DNA of 64,000 nt from Laspinema palackyanum D2c (GTDB lineage Bacteria; Cyanobacteriota; Cyanobacteriia; Cyanobacteriales; Laspinemataceae): assembly GCF_025370875.1 (NCBI RefSeq), contig NZ_JAMXFD010000003.1, positions 143,796 through 207,795 of the forward strand, in the 5' to 3' direction. The translations under genes were made by a program, and so were the position numbers. Below are positions 36,081-44,185 of this stretch, in pieces. Under the pieces are notes generated by a model that was not told the DNA's origin, ran no database searches, and saw only the letters and a program-made list of their open reading frames with translations. Numbering within the stretch: position 1 is the stretch's first letter; every line of letters starts with the position of its first letter.

Positions 36081-36454
36081 TTTCTAGAATTCCTGGCGAT
36101 CGCATTCCCCATCTCTTCAGTTGAGGGGTCACACCCCCTGGGGGTGCAGTCCATCTTCCAAGTTGGGAAAAGATATGTATTAATGAATTAACCTAAAGAA
36201 CTTCACCACTAAAGAAGCTCTTGAAAAAGGTTGCATCTACGTTATCGAATCAAATAGGCGTCTGCCATCAGGGTTTAGCAATCATTCCGAAGCGGGCTGA
36301 TTAGCCCCCAGGAATCTGCGAAAAACATCACCTCTCCAGCATCAAGTTGGGAGGTATTGTTTTTTGGGGGCTTCCGCCCTTGTGGGCGCTAAAATTCCCT
36401 AAAACGCTGGTACAATTGCTTGCCATATTTTCATATTTCATTTATAGTTGAAGT
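36081..36454 (+). other. metF-arsR gap with a possible small RNA ending in a terminator
   Basis: A second terminator-like stem, ACCTCTCC/GGGAGGT (36330-36337 and 36349-36355) with TTGTTTTTT, stands with no gene in front of it. It is preceded by a small stem GGGCT-gatt-AGCCC. A transcript ending near 36365 may start within this gap. A 37-codon open frame ending at 36300 has no start codon. Confidence 0.35.
36426..36440 (+). promoter_or_regulatory. Candidate ArsR operator 1 (before arsR)
   Basis: TATTTTCATATTTCA lies just before arsR and matches 12 of 15 bases of a sequence before arsD (36910-36924). Shared sites in front of both genes are expected if ArsR represses both. Inference from position and similarity. 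Confidence 0.5.
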
Positions 36455-36832
36455 ATGGAAAGTAAAACGGCTGTAAAAATCTTTGAGTCCTTGTCTTCTG
36501 GCATCCGCTTAGACATTTACCGGATGTTGGTGAAGGCTGGATCTACAGGGATGGTGGCAGGTCAAATTGCTTCTGAACTGGAGGTGCCGCCTTCTAATCT
36601 CTCTTTTCATCTCAAAGCGTTGGTTCATTCTGAATTGCTTGGGGTGGAACAGGAGGGCCGCTTTTTGCGCTATCGCGCCAATATGCCCCTGATGTTTAGG
36701 TTAATCACCTATCTAACTGAAGAGTGTTGTCAGGGAGAATTGGCACAGTGTGGCACTCAACCCAGCGGGGAACTCGATTCTAATCCCTGTTTCCGATCGC
36801 CCTCTCTCACCTCCAACGAAGCCAAAACATAA
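36455..36832 (+). CDS. arsR: Arsenic-responsive ArsR-family repressor
   Basis: A 125-residue winged-helix repressor. The recognition region is V-P-P-S-N-L-S-F-H-L-K-A-L and the wing is E-Q-E-G-R-F-L-R-Y-R. The E. coli-type metalloid motif in the DNA-binding helix is missing. Instead a C-terminal group Cys91, Cys92 and Cys99 (E-E-C-C-Q-G) resembles ArsR proteins that bind arsenite with a C-terminal CC pair plus one Cys. It heads the arsR-arsD-arsA cluster, and likely operators stand before arsR and arsD. Confidence 0.9.
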   Translation: MESKTAVKIFESLSSGIRLDIYRMLVKAGSTGMVAGQIASELEVPPSNLSFHLKALVHSELLGVEQEGRFLRYRANMPLMFRLITYLTEECCQGELAQCGTQPSGELDSNPCFRSPSLTSNEAKT

Positions 36833-36909
36833 GCGGTGGCTGTCTGCAAAAGCGGCGATCGCCCGGAAGTCTAAACTCAACTGCCTGCTTTTACTTTCTA
36901 TTTGCCCAA

Positions 36910-36924
36910 CATTTCAATATTTCA
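36910..36924 (+). promoter_or_regulatory. Candidate ArsR operator 2 (before arsD)
   Basis: CATTTCAATATTTCA, close to the site before arsR, lies 12 bases before the arsD ATG in a 104-base gap, suggesting a second ArsR-controlled promoter for arsDA. Confidence 0.45.
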
Positions 36925-36936
36925 TGGAAACTTAAA

Positions 36937-37338
36937 ATGACTAAAATTGAAGTATTTGATCCCGCAATGTGCTGTAGTACGGGTGTCTGTGGACCCGATG
37001 TCGATCAGAAATTTGTGGACTTTGCCGCCAACGTGGATTGGGGGACCGGACAAGGGATAAAGATTCAGCGGTATAACCTCGGACAACAACCGATGGAATT
37101 TGCCAATAATTCCACAGTAAAAAGCTTTTTAGAACGTTCAGGGGCTGATGCACTGCCGCTGATTCTGGTGGAGGGTGAAATTGCCCTAGCGGGACGATAT
37201 CCGACGAGGGATGAATTGGCTCGTTTAGCGGGTGTAACCCCTGCACCTGCGGTATCTGCACCGAAACAATCTAGCGGATGTTGTGGCAGTGCCAAGAGCA
37301 ATACCCCAAGTAATACCACAAGTAGTAGCTGCTGTTAA
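36937..37338 (+). CDS. arsD: Arsenic metallochaperone ArsD
   Basis: ArsD carries As(III)/Sb(III) from thiols to the ArsA ATPase. Cys12, Cys13 and Cys18 (M-C-C-S-T-G-V-C) match the positions that bind metalloid in the well-studied plasmid ArsD. The thioredoxin-like domain covers residues 1-100. Two C-terminal vicinal pairs, Cys115-116 and Cys132-133, are also kept; they are seen in some ArsD proteins and are dispensable there. The linker is rich in Ser, Asn and Thr. It lies between arsR and arsA on the same strand. Confidence 0.95.
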   Translation: MTKIEVFDPAMCCSTGVCGPDVDQKFVDFAANVDWGTGQGIKIQRYNLGQQPMEFANNSTVKSFLERSGADALPLILVEGEIALAGRYPTRDELARLAGVTPAPAVSAPKQSSGCCGSAKSNTPSNTTSSSCC

Positions 37339-37466
37339 GTCATTGTGATTCCCGCCTGTGCGCGGGAATCCAGAGTTTTTAATTGCACATTTCTATCCCT
37401 CTATTTTGCCGAAAATTAGGTAAACCTAATTCAACAAATTGAGATTTTATAATTGAGGAAAATTGG

Positions 37467-39299
37467 ATGATGCTTTTTCTACAAAATACCCCCCCATTTT
37501 TATTTTTTACCGGCAAAGGCGGAGTCGGCAAAACTTCCCTTTCTTGTGCCACCGCCATCCATTTAGCTAAACAAGGAAAGAAAGTCTTATTGGTGAGTAC
37601 CGATCCGGCTTCAAATATTGGGCAAGTCTTTAGCCAAACCATTGGAAATACAATAACCGATATTGCCACAGTAAGCGGGTTATCCGCCTTGGAAATCGAC
37701 CCGCAACAGGCGGCACAGCAGTATCGCGATCGCATTGTTGGCCCCGTGCGAGGAGTCTTGCCCGAATCCGTCGTCAGAGGCATCGAGGAAGGCTTATCAG
37801 GGGCCTGCACCACAGAAATTGCCGCATTTGATGAATTTACCGAATTACTCACCGATGAGAGTCTGATGGGCAAATACGAGCACATCATCTTTGATACCGC
37901 ACCCACCGGACATACCATTCGCCTGTTGCAACTCCCCAGTGCTTGGAGTGGTTTTATTGACGAGAATCCCGAGGGTGCATCCTGTCTCGGACCCCTCTCT
38001 GGGTTAGAAAAGCAACGCGATCGCTATACCCAAGCCGTGAGTGTGTTATCGGATCCCAACCGTACCCGCTTGGTCCTCGTTTCTCGCGCTCAACAAAGTA
38101 CCCTGGATGAAGTCGTGCGGACTCATAAAGAGTTAGCCGATATTGGGTTTTCTCAACAACATTTGGTGATTAACGGGGTATTACCGGAGAAGGAAGCGAG
38201 TCATGATGTGTTAGCCGCAGCCCTTTATCAGCGAGAACAAAAGGCGATCGCCAACTTGCCCGAGGTGCTCCAGAGTCTGCCCTTGGATCAACTTCCCCTC
38301 AAGGCACAAAATCTCGTAGGCGTTGAAGCCCTCAGCGGTTTATTCTCCGATGGAGAGGAAGGCACTACGAATAGCCTTGATAACTCCACCCCATCCATGC
38401 CTCTGCCGCACCTTTCCACCTTAGTGGATGACATTGCCACCACGGGTCATGGGTTGATTATGACAATGGGGAAAGGGGGTGTGGGGAAAACAACAATGGC
38501 AGCCGCGATCGCCGTCGCCTTAGCAAAACAGGGACATTCGGTGCATCTGACTACCTCAGATCCAGCAGCACATCTGAGTGAAACCTTAGCCGGATCAATG
38601 GACAACTTAGAAGTCAGTCGCATCGATCCGCATCAAGAAACCACCCGCTATCGCCAGCATATTCTGGACACCAAAGGTAAGAATCTGGATGAGCAAGGAC
38701 GCCTGATGTTGGAAGAAGACTTGCGATCGCCTTGTACCGAAGAAATTGCTGTTTTCCAAGCCTTTTCCCGGATCATCCGTGAGTCGAGTCAAAAATTCGT
38801 CGTCATGGACACTGCACCCACAGGACATACTTTATTACTCCTGGATGCCACCGGAGCCTATCACCGCGAAGTCACCCGCCATACCCAGGAAAATGTTCAC
38901 GTTGTCACACCGATGATGCGCTTGCAAGACCCCGCCCAAACTAAAGTAATTGTAGTTACCTTAGCCGAGACAACCCCAGTCTTGGAAGCGGCTAATTTAC
39001 AAGCCGATTTACGTCGGGCAGGAATTGAACCTTGGGCATGGGTCATTAATAACAGCCTGACTGTTTCGACGACTTCATCTCCCCTATTAAAACAACGTGC
39101 TGCCTTTGAACTGGCTCAAATCGAGGCGGTTAAAACTAACTATGCTCAACGGTTTGCCTTGGTGCCGATGCAAGTGGATGAGCCGGTTGGTATTCAAGCG
39201 TTGCTGAATTTAGGCCAGCAAAAGACCGTCACAGCAGCAGAATCAGAAGAGAGCCCGAGTCAACAGGATGTGGTGACGCATCAGCACAAAGCGAGTTAA
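37467..39299 (+). CDS. arsA: Arsenite-translocating ATPase ArsA
   Basis: ArsA is the two-lobed ATPase that takes arsenite from ArsD and powers an ArsB pump. Both halves have a G-K-G-G-V-G-K-T Walker A loop (16-23 and 335-342) and the D-T-A-P-T-G-H-T switch. The metalloid cysteines of the E. coli protein (113, 172, 422) have counterparts Cys114, Cys173 and Cys423. All key residues are present, so the enzyme looks active. No arsB or acr3 lies in the window. The 3' end is repeated twice downstream in decayed form. Confidence 0.96.
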   Translation: MMLFLQNTPPFLFFTGKGGVGKTSLSCATAIHLAKQGKKVLLVSTDPASNIGQVFSQTIGNTITDIATVSGLSALEIDPQQAAQQYRDRIVGPVRGVLPESVVRGIEEGLSGACTTEIAAFDEFTELLTDESLMGKYEHIIFDTAPTGHTIRLLQLPSAWSGFIDENPEGASCLGPLSGLEKQRDRYTQAVSVLSDPNRTRLVLVSRAQQSTLDEVVRTHKELADIGFSQQHLVINGVLPEKEASHDVLAAALYQREQKAIANLPEVLQSLPLDQLPLKAQNLVGVEALSGLFSDGEEGTTNSLDNSTPSMPLPHLSTLVDDIATTGHGLIMTMGKGGVGKTTMAAAIAVALAKQGHSVHLTTSDPAAHLSETLAGSMDNLEVSRIDPHQETTRYRQHILDTKGKNLDEQGRLMLEEDLRSPCTEEIAVFQAFSRIIRESSQKFVVMDTAPTGHTLLLLDATGAYHREVTRHTQENVHVVTPMMRLQDPAQTKVIVVTLAETTPVLEAANLQADLRRAGIEPWAWVINNSLTVSTTSSPLLKQRAAFELAQIEAVKTNYAQRFALVPMQVDEPVGIQALLNLGQQKTVTAAESEESPSQQDVVTHQHKAS

Positions 39300-39343
39300 C
39301 CCGGATGAAACTGGGGGTTAAACCGGGCATCTTTTAAGGAACC

Positions 39344-39425
39344 CAAAAACAAAACACCCCCCTAGGGCTTGGGGGGTGATGCAACACTCAGGGTGTCGAA
39401 CAAATTCAGGGTGATCGTCTTTTTA
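39344..39425 (-). ncRNA. Repeat copy 1 of candidate small RNA with terminator
   Basis: On the minus strand a CATAAT box (39425-39430) is followed by about 75 bases ending in the stem CACCCCCC/GGGGGGTG (39355-39362 and 39371-39378) and TTTTGTTTTT. The T tract exists only on this strand. A second small stem ACACCCTGAGTGT lies inside. Confidence 0.4.
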
Positions 39426-39621
39426 TTATGGTTGCAGGAGTCAGGAAAAAGCATCAGCTAAATGGCTGAACTTTGGATTGCTTTATTTAGACGGACAAAA
39501 GACGGTGGTAACAGTAGAATCCGAAGAGATCCGGAGTCAACAGAAGTTGGTGCCGCATCCTTAGCAAGCGACTTCACCCGAATGACACTGAGGGTCAAAC
39601 CTAGCATCTTTTATGGAGTGC

Positions 39622-39705
39622 AAAAACAAAAAACCCCCCTAGGGCTTGGGGGGTGATGCAACACTCAGGGTGTCGAACAAATTCAGGGTGATCGTCTTTT
39701 CATTA
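39622..39705 (-). ncRNA. Repeat copy 2 of candidate small RNA with terminator
   Basis: Same block as copy 1, with the stem at 39634-39639 and 39648-39653 and TTTTTTGTTTTTG after it on the minus strand. The body is identical apart from one base. Confidence 0.4.
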
Positions 39706-39906
39706 TGGTTGCAGGAGTCAGGAAAAAGCATCAGCTAAATGGCTGAACTTTGGATTGCTTTATTTAGACTGACAAAAGACTGTCACAGCAGAATCAGAAG
39801 AGATCCGGAGTCAACAGGAGTTGGTGCCGCATCCTTGCATCCTTGGTAAGGGACTTAACCCGAATGACACGGGAGGTCAAACCGGGCATCTTTGATGGAG
39901 TAGTCC

Positions 39907-39988
39907 AAAAACAAAAAACCTCCCTAGGGCTTGGGAGGTGATGCAACACTCAGGGTGTCGAACAAATTCAGGGTGATCGTCTTTTTAT
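39907..39988 (-). ncRNA. Repeat copy 3 of candidate small RNA with compensatory stem change
   Basis: The stem is CCTCCC/GGGAGG (39919-39924 and 39933-39938): relative to copies 1 and 2, one C has become T and its partner G has become A, so pairing is kept. The body ATGCAACACTCAGGGTGTCG is unchanged while flanks have diverged. Confidence 0.45.
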
Positions 39989-40030
39989 TATGGGTGGAGC
40001 AGCCATGAAAAAGCATCCGCCAAATGGCTT

Positions 40031-40253
40031 AACCTGATCTAAGCCAAATTACTGACGGAGTGAATGGGAGATGGCAGTGGGGGCGATCGCCACTTGGGGA
40101 CCGATATCTTGCAGAGGGCCGGATACTGTTGAGGACTGTCCCGCTCTTTGCTGCTGTCACAATATCTGGAAATAACAACTGCCTCCTCTAGGGGACTGAA
40201 AATATCCGAGGCGGTTCCCCAGATTGAAAAAATATTGCTCCCCCCAAAAAAAA
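40031..40253. other. Spacer between the repeats and the HTH fragment
   Basis: About 220 bases without a supported gene. A poly-pyrimidine/purine patch (TTTTTTTTGGGGGG on the minus strand) follows the HTH stop and might be a weak terminator or frameshift site. Confidence 0.35.
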
Positions 40254-40700
40254 TTAGACCCGACTCTTATGTAAGCGGATCTTATGCTTACGGAGAATGC
40301 GGATGAGTTGCGTCCCGCTGAGTTGAATTCCCGTTGCCTGGGCCAAATGTTCGGCTAATCGTTGGCTGGTCCAGGTTTCCACCGGATACCCAAATTGGCT
40401 GGGGTGTTTTTTGACCACCTCCAAGAGTAATTTGATATAGGCTTCATCGGCTTTGCGATAGTTCCCCTGTTCCCGGCGATCGCGCAGACTATCGAGATTC
40501 TCTGGATCCCCATGCACACACCAATAGGCAACCGTTCGGTAAGAACAGCCTAAAAACTCGGCTATTTCTTCGTAGGTTTTACCATCATTTTGCAATAACA
40601 AAATCAGAGCGTGTTCCCGAAACCGGGAGCAATCACTCTGGCGGATGGCATTTTGCAAGCTCTTTTTTTGGGTAGGGGTGAGAAAATTTTTGGCGGGCAT
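40254..40700 (-). CDS. IS630-type helix-turn-helix protein (transposase N-terminal part)
   Basis: The 148 residues match the DNA-binding half of IS630-family transposases: a first HTH with Y-E-E-I-A-E-F-L-G-C-S-Y-R-T-V-A-Y-W, then a linker with Q-G-N-Y-R-K-A-D, and a second winged helix ending I-R-I-L-R-K-H-K-I-R. The catalytic DDE domain, about 180 residues, is absent, and none follows in any frame on the minus strand. It is either the remnant of an insertion sequence or a domesticated DNA-binding protein. No inverted repeats were recognised. Confidence 0.75.
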   Translation of the reverse strand: MPAKNFLTPTQKKSLQNAIRQSDCSRFREHALILLLQNDGKTYEEIAEFLGCSYRTVAYWCVHGDPENLDSLRDRREQGNYRKADEAYIKLLLEVVKKHPSQFGYPVETWTSQRLAEHLAQATGIQLSGTQLIRILRKHKIRLHKSRV

Positions 40701-40983
40701 GAGCGGAATAGAGAACCAAGTCGTTTCAATTTTATGCTAATTAGATGTTAATTATCTCCCAGGCGATCGCGATCGCATTCTCCATCAGAGTTTGGGGAAT
40801 AAAGCAGACGAGAAGCTATTTTTGCCAGAATCACAGCTTCTCATATTTTGAGTTGGGAATATTCAGATCCCGGCGATCGCCCCGATCCCCTGGAAAGGGA
40901 CGACCCCAATGCAGCAAGGAGATCGCGATGGTGGAGTCACCTCCCTCAACCCAATCTCCTCAACCCGTTATTAATTCCAATAT

Positions 40984-41502
40984 CTAATGAGTCTCAGTCA
41001 TGATGTCCGGATCCGATACAAATCCGATCGCCCCTTCCATGTTACTGCTTTCGAGATTAGCACCCTCAAAATTAGCCCCACTTAATTGGGCATTAAAGAA
41101 ATTGGCATTCGACACATCAGCATTCTCAAAACTGGCCCCTCGGAGATCGGCATAGCTGAAATCGGCACTGCTCAAATCGGCACTACTCAAATCGGCATTC
41201 CTGAGATTCGCACCCTTTAAGTTCGCTGTAGATAACACGGCACTATGGATGCGAGCGCCTTGCAGTGAGGCATTTTCGAGATCTGCAAAAAACAGATTAG
41301 AACTGCTGAGATCGACGCGATCCAGATTTGACCCTCGGAGGTTAGCCCCACCCAAAACCCGATCCTTGAGATTTGCACCGACTAGATTGCACCCCTGACA
41401 TTGGTTGTTTTCCTGCAAATGTTTCAGATCTGCGCGATCGCCCATACAGCTAGAGCATAAGGTTAGCACCACTACCGCAATTGTCAGGTTTATTGCTTTC
41501 AC
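40984..41502 (-). CDS. Lipoprotein with pentapeptide repeats
   Basis: The protein has a signal peptide (basic M-K, hydrophobic I-N-L-T-I-A-V-V-V-L-T) ending in the lipobox L-C-S-S-C, so it should be lipid-anchored outside the inner membrane. From about residue 33 to the end it is made of A(D/N)LXX pentapeptide repeats (such as A-N-L-R-G and A-D-L-S-S), which build a square right-handed helix. The start is GTG at 41502, with AAGGA nine bases upstream; longer frames from 41535 or 41565 hide the signal peptide. A C-N-Q-C-Q-G-C-N patch precedes the repeats. Function is unknown. Confidence 0.82.
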   Translation of the reverse strand: MKAINLTIAVVVLTLCSSCMGDRADLKHLQENNQCQGCNLVGANLKDRVLGGANLRGSNLDRVDLSSSNLFFADLENASLQGARIHSAVLSTANLKGANLRNADLSSADLSSADFSYADLRGASFENADVSNANFFNAQLSGANFEGANLESSNMEGAIGFVSDPDIMTETH

Positions 41503-41798
41503 GTTCTTTAGTTCCTTCTTAGTGCAACCAATCATCACGGTTCCCCCACGGGAACCTAGACACATAAATATTAGTATTTGTCAAAGGGGGTGACACCCAT
41601 CAGCACAAAATTCATAAAACTTCATAAAAAAGCCGGGGAAGATTCAAAGGCCCTAGGGTGCAGATCTCCATCTCTTCTAGCAGACCCTTTCACCGGATCT
41701 GTTCAATGCAGTTACAGTAAAATCAGCGATCGCCCAGTTGGTTTAAGGGACTGACTGTGAAAAACCGGCGATCGCCCCGTTAGAAGAATGGAGAGCAC

Positions 41799-42863
41799 AT
41801 GAACCCAAAGAGAACCTTACCCATTCCCCCTCACTTTGATCGCGCAAAAGTGGGCCAAGTTTGGCGAGTCCCTTATCAGCAGCTGGCTCAGGACGCTCAA
41901 ACTTGGGCCAAAACTCACCTCATTCAACCGGCGATCGCCGACTCCCCTAAAATTTGCCTATTAGCGATCGACATTCAAAATACATTTTGCATTCCCGACT
42001 TTGAACTCTTTGTGGGGGGACGCAGCGGCAACGGTGCCGTTGAAGATAACCAGCGTTTATGTGAATTTATCTATCGGAATTTGCATCGGATTACCGCAGT
42101 TATCCCCACAATGGATACCCATACCACCGGGCAAATTTTTCATCCTGTATTCTGGGTGGATAGCAACGCAGACAATCCCCCACCTTTAACCCAAATTTCC
42201 CTCAGTGACGTAGAAAATGGGGTTTGGAAGGTGAACCCAGCGGTTGCTGAGAGTCTGGGCGATCGCAACCTAGAACAAATCCAACAGTATGCTCACCACT
42301 ACGTTAAACAACTGGAAATTGATGGGAAATATCCTCTAATTATTTGGCCCTATCACAGTTTGTTGGGTGGCATTGGTCACGCCTTAGTTTCTGCCGTAGA
42401 AGAAGCGATATTTTTTCATAATTTGGCCCGCCATGCCGCCACAGGATTTGAACTCAAAGGAAACCATCCCCTCACGGAGAATTATTCGGCGTTGCGTCCG
42501 GAAGTATTATTAGACCCAGCAGGAAAGGCGATCGCCCAAGGGAATAGCCCCTTAATCAAAAAATTACTAGAATTTGATGTTTTGATAATTGCCGGACAAG
42601 CCAAAAGTCACTGTGTTGCTTGGACTATCGATGATCTCCTCCGGGATATCCAACAACGAGACCCCAAATTAGCCCAAAAAGTTTACCTGTTGGAGGATTG
42701 TACTTCCCCAGTGGTGGTTCCAAATGTGGTAGACTTCACCGATGCTGCTGATGCTGCATTTGCCCGATTTTCCGAAGGAGGAATGCATTTAGTCCAATCC
42801 ACCGAGGCGATGGACAATTGGCCTGGACTGGCGGGTTCGGGTTCACCTTTTTCCAATCAATAG
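41799..42863 (+). CDS. Isochorismatase-family cysteine hydrolase
   Basis: The protein belongs to the isochorismatase/nicotinamidase superfamily of cysteine amidohydrolases. The family active site is Asp-Lys-Cys; Asp58 lies in L-A-I-D-I-Q-N-T-F and the nucleophile Cys272 in A-K-S-H-C-V-A-W-T. T-M-D-T-H fits the metal-binding region seen in nicotinamidases. It is much longer (354 residues) than typical 180-220-residue members, with extra material around 130-230. Substrate is unknown; nicotinamide is one possibility. It is monocistronic. Confidence 0.85.
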   Translation: MNPKRTLPIPPHFDRAKVGQVWRVPYQQLAQDAQTWAKTHLIQPAIADSPKICLLAIDIQNTFCIPDFELFVGGRSGNGAVEDNQRLCEFIYRNLHRITAVIPTMDTHTTGQIFHPVFWVDSNADNPPPLTQISLSDVENGVWKVNPAVAESLGDRNLEQIQQYAHHYVKQLEIDGKYPLIIWPYHSLLGGIGHALVSAVEEAIFFHNLARHAATGFELKGNHPLTENYSALRPEVLLDPAGKAIAQGNSPLIKKLLEFDVLIIAGQAKSHCVAWTIDDLLRDIQQRDPKLAQKVYLLEDCTSPVVVPNVVDFTDAADAAFARFSEGGMHLVQSTEAMDNWPGLAGSGSPFSNQ

Positions 42864-43135
42864 AAGTGGAAACTGTTTTATCCCAGAAACTTTTGATTAC
42901 TTTAACCTCGGGAAAAATGGATCTCAGATCTGGGGTGAGGGGGAACTCGATAAAATCTGTGCAAGTCTTGCAGATCAGTGACTCGGATGAGGAACAGATC
43001 GAGTATATTGCGATCGCCTTCATCAAGACCCTTATCAAACGCCATCCATTGAACAGGCCACACAAAACCGGGTCTGGATGTCATAAAAGTTTACAAAGCA
43101 GCTAAAATACTCTGGTGAGTGACGAATTTAAGCTT

Positions 43136-43669
43136 ATGTTGTCTCCTAATTCTGCTATGCGACGAGTCTTATTTGGAATAGCTGTTACTGGATTGCTGAT
43201 CACGGCCATGCCTACGCCTCCGAGTTGGGCGTTCCGCTGTTCGGGTTTAACGGTTTTTGGTGGGGTTAGGCGAGATCGGGAACTCAAATATTGCGTACAA
43301 AGTGGCCGGGAGAATAGCTGGGACCGCTATTGGCTCAAAATTCCCAAGGAAAAAGTCAATTTGGCTATTTCTGAGTTGCGGATTAATTATCCCGAAAGCT
43401 ACCGAGGCGAATTCAATGAAGACCGGATCGAAGTGACAGTAAATGGGAACAAGATTGAATTAGACGATGCATTGTGGGATCGGGATAATCGATTCATTCA
43501 AATTTATCCTACCGAAGCGATTCCGGCGAATACAGATGTTGAAGTGGTTTTATCCAATGTCCGCAACCCCAACTTTGGGGGAATGTTCAATTTTAATGCC
43601 CTGGTAGTGACTCGCGGAGGTCCTCCGCTTCCCGAATATATTGGGACTTGGGTTTTAGCCATCAACTAA
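43136..43669 (+). CDS. DUF2808-domain exported protein
   Basis: The protein has a signal peptide (R-R-V-L-F-G-I-A-V-T-G-L-L-I, cleavage near P-S-W-A-F) and a beta-rich DUF2808 domain. Visible parts are K-I-P-K-E-K-V-N-L-A-I-S-E-L, the N-Y-P-E-S-Y region and the C-terminal V-E-V-V-L-S-N-V-R-N-P-N-F-G-G-M-F. DUF2808 is cyanobacterial and without known function. The start could be GTG 43115 or ATG 43136; the second lies closer to the signal peptide, and an ATG at 43157 is also possible. Monocistronic, facing rpmH. Confidence 0.82.
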   Translation: MLSPNSAMRRVLFGIAVTGLLITAMPTPPSWAFRCSGLTVFGGVRRDRELKYCVQSGRENSWDRYWLKIPKEKVNLAISELRINYPESYRGEFNEDRIEVTVNGNKIELDDALWDRDNRFIQIYPTEAIPANTDVEVVLSNVRNPNFGGMFNFNALVVTRGGPPLPEYIGTWVLAIN

Positions 43670-43886
43670 GCCCCCTACAGCCACAGGAAGGGGACTCATG
43701 GCAACGAGGGAACGTCAAAGGTTTTGGCGTTCCCTTTCATTTTGAAGCCACCTCCGGGTCCCCGGTCGTTCACCTAACGGCTCAAAAAACTCAGGGGTTC
43801 ATTGGTTTTAAGTGCAAAGTCATGATATTATAAAAATTTGTGATTTTTTTTGAAAGTTTAGAGTCGCAACCTAGGAGTTATTCGTT

Positions 43887-44024
43887 ATGACACAGCGCAC
43901 CCTACATGGCACGAGCCGCAAAAGAAAGAGAGTTTCAGGGTTTAGAGTTCGGATGAGAACGGCCAATGGTCGCCGAGTGATTAAATCCCGTCGGAACAAG
44001 GGACGTTATCGGTTAGCCGTGTAG
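43887..44024 (+). CDS. rpmH: 50S ribosomal protein L34
   Basis: The 45-residue basic protein starts [10 protein letters not shown] and ends G-R-Y-R-L-A-V, with the L34 block [15 protein letters not shown]. It is a large-subunit protein near the tRNA exit end. AGGAG at 43873-43877 is a good ribosome site nine bases before the ATG. It heads the usual rpmH-rnpA-yidC order, which also supports the call. It is too short for common ORF cut-offs. Confidence 0.97.
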   Translation: MTQRTLHGTSRKRKRVSGFRVRMRTANGRRVIKSRRNKGRYRLAV

Positions 44025-44185
44025 TCGGGTTCTCCACAACAATGGAGTCAAACCCTCAGCAGGACGAAACCGTTCCCGGTGCGATCGGTGGCAGGATGAA
44101 CCCAATTGCCACCGCTAGACCTCTGGGTTTCAATGGAGCCAGAAAGAGGTAGAACCGGACTCGGGGGCAGTCGCCTCCTCGGGGA

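Larger units (their letters stand above)
39199..40030. repeat. Three tandem ~280-bp repeats starting in the arsA 3' end
   Basis: Unit 1 begins within arsA (about 39199), and units 2 and 3 follow at about 39476 and 39755; hairpin-to-hairpin spacing is 277 and 285 bases. Units 2 and 3 carry arsA tail remnants (for example AAAAGAC, GAAGAGATCCGGAGTCAACAG) with broken reading frames, then the hairpin block. The first two hairpin blocks are almost identical; the third has diverged on its right side. Confidence 0.9.

Noticed and set aside
39462..39656. 64-codon ORF in the tandem repeats
   Set aside because: It is made of repeat DNA and the remnant arsA end, spans the hairpin, and has no ribosome site or family features.
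40745..40987. 80-codon ORF between the HTH fragment and pentapeptide gene
   Set aside because: Crosses HIP1 sites, no ribosome site, and composition unlike a protein.
42818..43105. ORFs across the isochorismatase end and the gap after it
   Set aside because: Shadow of the annotated gene with no independent support.
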